From an uncultured Woeseia sp. (lineage in GTDB: Bacteria; Pseudomonadota; Gammaproteobacteria; Steroidobacterales; Woeseiaceae), in assembly GCA_937925605.1 (NCBI GenBank), contig CALALV010000129.1, positions 1 to 12,026 on the forward strand: 12,026 nt of DNA. The letters run 5' to 3'. This document shows, one piece after another, positions 7,784 to 12,026 of this stretch. The notes under the pieces were generated by a model that worked only from the letters and a program-made list of their open reading frames with translations, did not search any database and was not told the origin of the DNA. Position numbers and translations under genes: made by a program. The first letter of the stretch is position 1. Each line of letters begins with the position of its first letter.

Positions 7784-7827
7784 ACGCGCTCAGCCGGTCA
7801 GCGCCTCGCGGACGAGGCTCAGCTTTT
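7779..7827. terminator. Possible weak terminator structures at the convergent pilZ/HDOD ends
   Basis: The two stop codons are only 6 nt apart and lie in a small palindrome, GCTGA 7779-7783 and TCAGC 7790-7794. On the plus strand a second hairpin, GCCTCG/CGAGGC (7803-7808/7813-7818, loop CGGA), is followed by TCAGCTTTT. The four-T tract is short and displaced, so efficient intrinsic termination is doubtful and Rho-dependent or overlapping 3' ends are plausible. Confidence 0.25.
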
Positions 7828-8668
7828 CCTGGAACGTGACGTACAGCAGCGGCAGGTCGCCGTCGCTGATGCCGAGCCGGGCCATCGACGGGTGCCCGGA
7901 CACCGCCTGGTCGTGTTCCACCTGGGCCGGGTCCTTGCCGGCCGTGACGGCCGCCTTGACGTGGGCGAGCAGCAGCTCGGCCGTCGCGACGACGTCGACG
8001 AGTTCCGGCGCCTTGCTCGTGTACGGGCTCACGTGCTCCGCGGTATCCAGCGTGCGCGCGACGTCCTCGCCGAACTCCCAGGACTCGACGACGCTGGTGC
8101 CGACCTTCGGATGCCACTCGTCGATGACCGACTGCAGCATGCCGTCGTCCGACAGGAAACCCGGGTATTCCTTCGCGCGGGTCAGGATGTACAGCTTGCC
8201 GACGTAGTGCAGCAGGCCGCAGACGAAGGCCGTGTCCTGGTCGAACTGCTTGCGCCCGTCGGCGACCGCCGAGCACATGGCCGACAGCTGCATGCTGTCC
8301 TGCCAGATCGCGCGCAGCTTCGGCGCGATGTCCCGGTGTTTCTTCGCCAGGAACATCTGCTGCACGGCCAGCGACACCGCCGTGTTCTTGACCAGCTCGA
8401 AGCCGAGCCGGCTGACCGCGACGTCGACCGACGTGATCGGGTAGCCGCTGGGGTTGTGCGCGGCGGAATTCGCGAACACGAGCAGCTTCGAGACCAGCGC
8501 GGGGTCGGTCTTGACGACCTTGACGACCTGGTCGACGTACACGTCTTCCTTTTCCAGCGTCTTGCGGATGCGCACGACGATATCGGGGAAGGATGGCAGG
8601 CAGATGGCGCCCTTGTTGAATGCATTGGCGAGATCGGCGACGAACTCGAAGTGCGGCGATGCGGCCAT
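7790..8668 (-). CDS. HDOD-domain signalling protein
   Basis: 292 aa, soluble. HDOD domains are catalytically dead relatives of HD-GYP phosphodiesterases and usually act as protein-interaction modules in signalling. The HDOD core covers about residues 16-220: CLPSFPDIVVRIRKTL near 23-38, VVKTDPALVSKLLVFANSA at 51-69, and LLHYVGKLYIL at 152-162, where an active HD protein would have HDIGKL; the metal-binding Asp is Tyr here. No second output domain is evident; the final 70 residues are helical. The start ATG is preceded by TAGGAG, 7 nt upstream (AGGAG is the complement of 8676-8680), which overlaps the DUF2802 stop. It is the last gene of the flhF-fleN-fliA operon, so a role in flagellar or c-di-GMP control is likely but not shown. 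Confidence 0.88.
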   Translation of the reverse strand: MAASPHFEFVADLANAFNKGAICLPSFPDIVVRIRKTLEKEDVYVDQVVKVVKTDPALVSKLLVFANSAAHNPSGYPITSVDVAVSRLGFELVKNTAVSLAVQQMFLAKKHRDIAPKLRAIWQDSMQLSAMCSAVADGRKQFDQDTAFVCGLLHYVGKLYILTRAKEYPGFLSDDGMLQSVIDEWHPKVGTSVVESWEFGEDVARTLDTAEHVSPYTSKAPELVDVVATAELLLAHVKAAVTAGKDPAQVEHDQAVSGHPSMARLGISDGDLPLLYVTFQEKLSLVREALTG

Positions 8669-8678
8669 CGTAACGCTC

Positions 8679-9125
8679 CTAGTGGGTCGCCGGCGTGGCC
8701 GGCGCGGACTTGTTCGCGTGCAGCCTGAGCAACAGCTGCGCCTCGCCGCGGTTCAGCCCGCACCCGCGCACGAGGTCGTCGATGCTCGCCCCGCTCCTGG
8801 CCATGCGCACGGCGTACTCGACCGGCAACTCGTTCTTCTGCGGCGGCAATGCGGGCCGTGCCGCATCGGCAGCCGCGCGCGAGCTGCGCTCGACCAGCTG
8901 CTCGAGACGCTTCTCGAGCATCGTGCAGCGGCGGTCGAACATGCGCCGCAGTTCGCGGTCGTCGTAGGTCTCCGGCGCCAGCGCGGCAGCCAGCGGGCTG
9001 TCGAACAGCGCGCGCAGCCGCCGGGACTCCGCCCGGTTCCGGAGCAGGGCCAGCGCGGCCCCGGCCAGCAGGATGGCATTCGCCAGCAGTAATCCGTACT
9101 GCAGCAGGAATTCCTCGGTAGTCAT
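8679..9125 (-). CDS. DUF2802 membrane-anchored protein
   Basis: 148 aa. It has one N-terminal membrane segment at about 9-28 (GLLLANAILLAGAALALL), a charged coil at about 56-82 (RMFDRRCTMLEKRLEQLVER), and a C-terminal DUF2802 region at about 104-137 (YAVRMARSGASIDDLVRGCG, then NRGEAQLLLRLH) that resembles a small helix-turn-helix fold. The biochemical function of the family is unknown; in Pseudomonas a DUF2802 gene sits at the far end of the fliA-che-mot cluster, so an accessory motility role is the usual guess. The start ATG shares one base with the preceding stop (TAATG), a sign of coupled translation, and the HDOD gene begins 10 nt after its stop. Confidence 0.85.
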   Translation of the reverse strand: MTTEEFLLQYGLLLANAILLAGAALALLRNRAESRRLRALFDSPLAAALAPETYDDRELRRMFDRRCTMLEKRLEQLVERSSRAAADAARPALPPQKNELPVEYAVRMARSGASIDDLVRGCGLNRGEAQLLLRLHANKSAPATPATH

Positions 9126-9307
9126 TACACGTACTCGTCAATTACGGGTTTGTCGTCCGCGTCGTCGTCTTCATTGCCCGACGGCGGCGGGGGTATCGGT
9201 GGTCGCTTGTGGCGCCCGGTCTCGCCTTCCTTGTCCGCCGGCTGCGGCGGCTTGACCGGGTGCGTCGGCAGGATGCGGTACAGGCCCGAGATGCTGTTGT
9301 CTGCCAT
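9125..9307 (-). CDS. 60-residue proline- and acid-rich protein of unknown function
   Basis: I do not recognise a family. The first 20 residues (SGLYRILPTHPVKPP) are mildly hydrophobic and could form a short linear motif. Then come a basic stretch (GRHKRPP), a polyproline run PPIPPPP at 35-41, an acidic cluster EDDDADD at 46-52, and a C-terminal VIDEYV. It is probably disordered. Evidence that it is a gene: it is spaced exactly like its operon mates, it begins 10 nt after fliA with AGGGGG 6 nt before the ATG (overlapping the fliA stop), and its TAA stop overlaps the DUF2802 start in TAATG. No signal peptide or membrane segment. Its genomic position suggests a flagella-linked role. Confidence 0.75.
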   Translation of the reverse strand: MADNSISGLYRILPTHPVKPPQPADKEGETGRHKRPPIPPPPSGNEDDDADDKPVIDEYV

Positions 9308-9317
9308 GCCGGGCCCC

Positions 9318-10031
9318 CTAGGTCTCGCGCAGCGCGCGCAGCCGGATGAGCGCCTGGCCGTGGATCTGGCACACGCGGGACTCGCTGACGCCCAGCACGG
9401 CGCCGATCTCTTTCAGATTCATCTCGCGCTCGTAGTACATCGACAGCACCAGCTGCTCGCGCTCGGGCAGGCCGCTGATCGCCTCGGCGAGCTGGTCGCG
9501 AAACTGGCTGTCACTGAGCTCCTGGTCCGGCGTCGCCGTGTCGGCGGCCGGCAGCTCGCGCCCGTGCACCGGGTCGTCCAGCGTTTCGTCCAGGCTGAAA
9601 AGCCGGCAGCCCGCCGTGTCGGCGAGGATCGCGTGGTAGTCGTCCATCGTGATCCCGAGCCGGCGGGCGATCGCCTGCGGTTCCGCGGCGCTGCCGGTTT
9701 CCGCCTCGATCTCGCGCACGGCTTCGGAGACCTTGCGGTGCTTCTGGTGCACCGAGCGCGGAGTCCAGTCCTGGCGCCGCACCTCGTCGAGCATCGAACC
9801 GCGAATCCGGATACCGGCATAGGTATCGAAGCTTGCGCCCTTGCCAGGATCGAAGTTGTTCGATGCCTCCAGCAGGCCGATCATGCCCGCCTGCATCAGG
9901 TCGTTGATGTCGATACCCGCCGGCAGGCGCGCTGCCAGGTGATGGGCGATGCGCTTGACCAGGTCGAGGTTCTGTGTGACCAGCTCGTCCTGCGAGACGT
10001 AGCTGTTCTTGGCGTAGCTCGCGTAGGACAT
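9318..10031 (-). CDS. fliA: FliA, flagellar sigma-28 factor
   Basis: RNA polymerase sigma factor (237 aa) for late flagellar genes. Region 2 spans about 14-90, with DLMQAGMIGLLEA at 44-56 and ASFDTYAGIRIRGSMLDEVR at 66-85, both highly typical of FliA. Region 3 is at about 91-165 (RSVHQKHRKV, then AIARRLGI). Region 4 is at about 181-233 with the helix-turn-helix LKEIGAVLGVSESRVCQIH at 206-224. The start ATG at 10031 overlaps the fleN stop by one base (TGATG) and has GGGGAG 9 nt upstream; the frame is open to 10430 but that is only the shadow of fleN. Two good FliA promoters in the window (4201-4227 and 5406-5432) are plausible targets. The expected neighbour cheY is absent: the next gene is the 60-aa ORF. 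Confidence 0.97.
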   Translation of the reverse strand: MSYASYAKNSYVSQDELVTQNLDLVKRIAHHLAARLPAGIDINDLMQAGMIGLLEASNNFDPGKGASFDTYAGIRIRGSMLDEVRRQDWTPRSVHQKHRKVSEAVREIEAETGSAAEPQAIARRLGITMDDYHAILADTAGCRLFSLDETLDDPVHGRELPAADTATPDQELSDSQFRDQLAEAISGLPEREQLVLSMYYEREMNLKEIGAVLGVSESRVCQIHGQALIRLRALRET

Positions 10032-10906
10032 CAGGCCATGCTCCCCACGCAGACCGTGTCCGCGTGCAGCAGTTGTTCGAAGAAGAATTCGATGCCGCCG
10101 CCCGGCGCGCTGGCCGCCGGCAGCTCGTCGAGCGTTTGCGCGACGCGCTTGAAGGACTCTCCCGCGGGGCTTCCCGGGTAGGCGTCGACGACGGCGCGCT
10201 GCTCCTGCACGGCGCGCCGCAGGTACTCGTCGTAGGGCACGTTGCCGACGTGGCGCAGGACGACGTCGAGATAGCGGTCCGCCACCTTGCGGATTTTCTC
10301 GAACAGGCTGCGGCCGTGCGCGGCGTCGCGGGTCTGGTTCGTCAGGACCTGGAAACGGCTGATGTCGTAGTGACGGCTGAAGACCTTGAGCAGCGCGTAG
10401 GCGTCCGTGATCGACGAGGGCTCGTCGCAAATCACGACGATCGCCTGCTGCGCCGCCTGCACGAAGCGTGCGACGCTCGCGGAGATGCCGGCCGCGGTGT
10501 CGACGATCAGCACGTCGGGCTGATCGCCGAGGCCGGCGAAGGCCTGCACGATGGCCGCCTGCGACATGGGCGGGATGTCCGTCATCAGGTAATTCCCCGA
10601 GGTCGCCGGGACGATGCGCACGCCGCGCGGCCCCTCGAGTACCGTGCTTTCGAGATCGGCTTCGCCGCTGATCACGTGCGACAGGTTGAAGCGCGGCTGC
10701 AGGCCGAGCAGCACGTCGACGTTGGCGAGCCCTAAGTCGGCGTCGAGCAGCATCACCCGCCGCCGGCGCGTCGCGAGCGCCACCGCCAGGTTCGCGGCGA
10801 CGTTGGTCTTGCCGACCCCGCCCTTGCCGCTGGCGACGGCGATGACCTTGACCGGCCCCTTGCCCAGGGCGCGCCGGACGTTCTCTTCCTGACTTTTCTT
10901 ATGCAT
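10031..10906 (-). CDS. fleN: FleN/FlhG, MinD-like ATPase controlling flagellar number
   Basis: ParA/MinD-family ATPase (291 aa from the ATG at 10906) that limits polar flagella to a set number, by antagonising FleQ and cooperating with FlhF. Visible: deviant Walker A SGKGGVGKT at 26-34, DADLGLANVDVLLGL at 55-69, switch II DTAAG at 136-140, and CDEPSSITDAYALLK at 160-174, nearly identical to Pseudomonas FleN. The N-terminus carries SQEENVR (5-11), a degenerate form of the DQAxxLR motif by which FlhG proteins stimulate FlhF. The chosen start has GGTGAG 8 nt upstream and overlaps flhF by 8 nt; a GTG at 10915 would add three residues and is a weaker candidate. The C-terminus ends one base into fliA. 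Confidence 0.95.
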   Translation of the reverse strand: MHKKSQEENVRRALGKGPVKVIAVASGKGGVGKTNVAANLAVALATRRRRVMLLDADLGLANVDVLLGLQPRFNLSHVISGEADLESTVLEGPRGVRIVPATSGNYLMTDIPPMSQAAIVQAFAGLGDQPDVLIVDTAAGISASVARFVQAAQQAIVVICDEPSSITDAYALLKVFSRHYDISRFQVLTNQTRDAAHGRSLFEKIRKVADRYLDVVLRHVGNVPYDEYLRRAVQEQRAVVDAYPGSPAGESFKRVAQTLDELPAASAPGGGIEFFFEQLLHADTVCVGSMA

Positions 10907-12026
10907 GGGTGGCACTCACCGTTCCGTAGTTTTCTGCCATCGTGTGTTCGTCGACCTGCGGACCGCTCGCGGCGAGGCAGTCCACGGCCCGCTTCAGCAG
11001 CCACAGCTTGCGGCGCTCGGCGGGATGCAGGTCGTCGGGAATGTTCTGGCCGTCGGTCAGCCAGGCGAGCGGCAGCTGCTGGCGAATCAGCGCCGACAGC
11101 GCGCAGCCGAGCTGCCCGGCTTCGTCGATCTTCGTCACCACCGCGCCGGCCAGCGGCACCCGGCGGAAGCTCCTGATCGTCTCGTCGAGCGCCGCTTCCT
11201 GGCTGCAGGCCGACAGGGTCAGGTAGAAGCGGACGCGCGCGGCCTGGCTGCTCCACGCGGCGAGGCGCTGGGCCAGGTCGGCGTCGCGCTGCGAGACGCC
11301 CTCGGTATCGATCAGCACGAGTTTCTTGCCGCGCAGCGAATCCAGCAGGCGAGTCAGCTCGTCACCGTCGCTCGCCGCGTGCACCTTCACGCCGATGATG
11401 CTGGCGAACGCGGCCAGGTGCTCGCGCGCGCCGATGCGCCAGGCGTCGGCGCAGACCAGCGCGATGTCGTCGCTGCCGTACTGCATCGCGTAGCGGGCGG
11501 CGAGCTTGGCGATCGTCGTCGTCTTGCCGACTCCCGTGGGACCGACCAGCGCCGCAACGCCGCCGTCGGTCAGCAGGCGGTTGCTGCCGACCGGGATCAG
11601 TTCCGACAGCGCCGCGAGCGGTTGCTGCCAGGCGTGGCGGATCGAGTCGGGCTGGCCGAGGCGCGCGATCACCTGCTGCGCGACATCCGGCGCGATGCCG
11701 AGCCGGGCCAGGTTGCGCAGGGCCTCGGACAGCTGCGGCGAGCGGCGGGTGCCCTCGGCCCAGAGCAGGCTCGAGACCTGTCGCTCGAGCAGGCCGCGCA
11801 GGCTCGCGATCTCGGAACGCATCGACGTGAGCGACGGGTCCGCGATCGCGATCGGGGTCAGGTCGAGGTCGAGACTCGTGTCGACGGACGGGCTGCCGAC
11901 GGGTTCCGGCTGCGGCATGCGCGCGGCCAGCGCCCGGCTGGCGGCCAGTGCCTCCTCGGCGCGGCGCTGCTCCAGCGCGTCCAGTGCCCGGCGTTCGGCG
12001 AGCGCGGCCGCGCGCTCGGCGGCGTC
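10899..12026 (-). CDS. flhF: FlhF, SRP-type GTPase for polar flagellum placement (N-terminus missing)
   Basis: SRP/SIMIBI GTPase that recruits the first flagellar parts to the pole. 375 residues are visible; the frame stays open to the right edge without a stop, so the N-terminal basic domain lies outside. The visible part starts with an Ala/Glu/Arg-rich helical linker, then the helical N domain, then the G domain: P-loop GPTGVGKTTT at visible residues 162-171, DAWRIGAREHL near 194-204, G3 DTEG at 240-243, G4 TKID at 298-301, and LTDGQNIPDDLHPA at 323-336. FlhF and SRP GTPases normally have DTAG at G3, so the Glu is unusual. The C-terminal tail (about 40 residues) follows the usual end near IPDDL. 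Stop TAA at 10899-10901, overlapping fleN by 8 nt. First visible gene of a six-gene coupled operon. Confidence 0.94.
   Translation of the reverse strand, partial: DAAERAAALAERRALDALEQRRAEEALAASRALAARMPQPEPVGSPSVDTSLDLDLTPIAIADPSLTSMRSEIASLRGLLERQVSSLLWAEGTRRSPQLSEALRNLARLGIAPDVAQQVIARLGQPDSIRHAWQQPLAALSELIPVGSNRLLTDGGVAALVGPTGVGKTTTIAKLAARYAMQYGSDDIALVCADAWRIGAREHLAAFASIIGVKVHAASDGDELTRLLDSLRGKKLVLIDTEGVSQRDADLAQRLAAWSSQAARVRFYLTLSACSQEAALDETIRSFRRVPLAGAVVTKIDEAGQLGCALSALIRQQLPLAWLTDGQNIPDDLHPAERRKLWLLKRAVDCLAASGPQVDEHTMAENYGTVSATHA

Noticed and set aside
10032..10430. N-terminal extension of FliA upstream of 10031
   Set aside because: It is a frame shadow of fleN. FliA region 2 begins directly after the ATG at 10031, which has a good ribosome binding site and the TGATG overlap.

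Overview
The window comes from a GC-rich, polarly flagellated gammaproteobacterium. The evidence is a FleQ-type sigma-54 activator, the flhF-fleN-fliA cluster and a PomA/PomB-type (sodium-class) stator pair, together with the gammaproteobacterial yoaA-tsaB pair. I cannot name a genus. Coding density is very high. Most long antisense reading frames are by-products of the high third-position GC.

Layout. (1) 1-3933, minus strand: fleQ, then yoaA (XPD-like Fe-S helicase), then tsaB (partial, cut by the left edge). yoaA and tsaB share a 4-nt stop/start overlap. (2) 3934-4280: a 347-nt divergent control region. It holds a sigma-70-like promoter and structured leader for fleQ, a good match to a FleQ box, and a sigma-28 (FliA) promoter for the gene to the right. 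(3) 4281-7783, plus strand: a GGDEF diguanylate cyclase, a near-perfect sigma-28 promoter, pomA, pomB and an overlapping PilZ-domain gene. (4) 7790-12026, minus strand, read right to left: flhF (partial, N-terminus beyond the right edge), fleN, fliA, a 60-residue unknown protein, a DUF2802 protein and an HDOD protein. All are overlapping or 10 nt apart, so this looks like one translationally coupled operon converging on the PilZ gene.

How they work together. FleQ is the top of the polar flagellar hierarchy. FleN restrains FleQ and flagellar number, and FlhF places the flagellum at the pole. FliA is the late-class sigma factor, and both recognisable FliA promoters in the window drive c-di-GMP or motor genes: a diguanylate cyclase with intact active site and I-site, and the stator operon that carries its own PilZ c-di-GMP receptor. 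The main inference is a compact local circuit. Late flagellar expression would switch on a stator, a c-di-GMP source and a candidate stator-linked c-di-GMP receptor at the same time, while the FleQ encoded here has lost part of the c-di-GMP-binding signature known from Pseudomonas. Other oddities are an Ala-to-Glu change in the FlhF G3 motif, a degenerate FlhF-activating motif in FleN, and the absence of the che/mot genes that in Pseudomonas lie between fliA and the DUF2802 gene.
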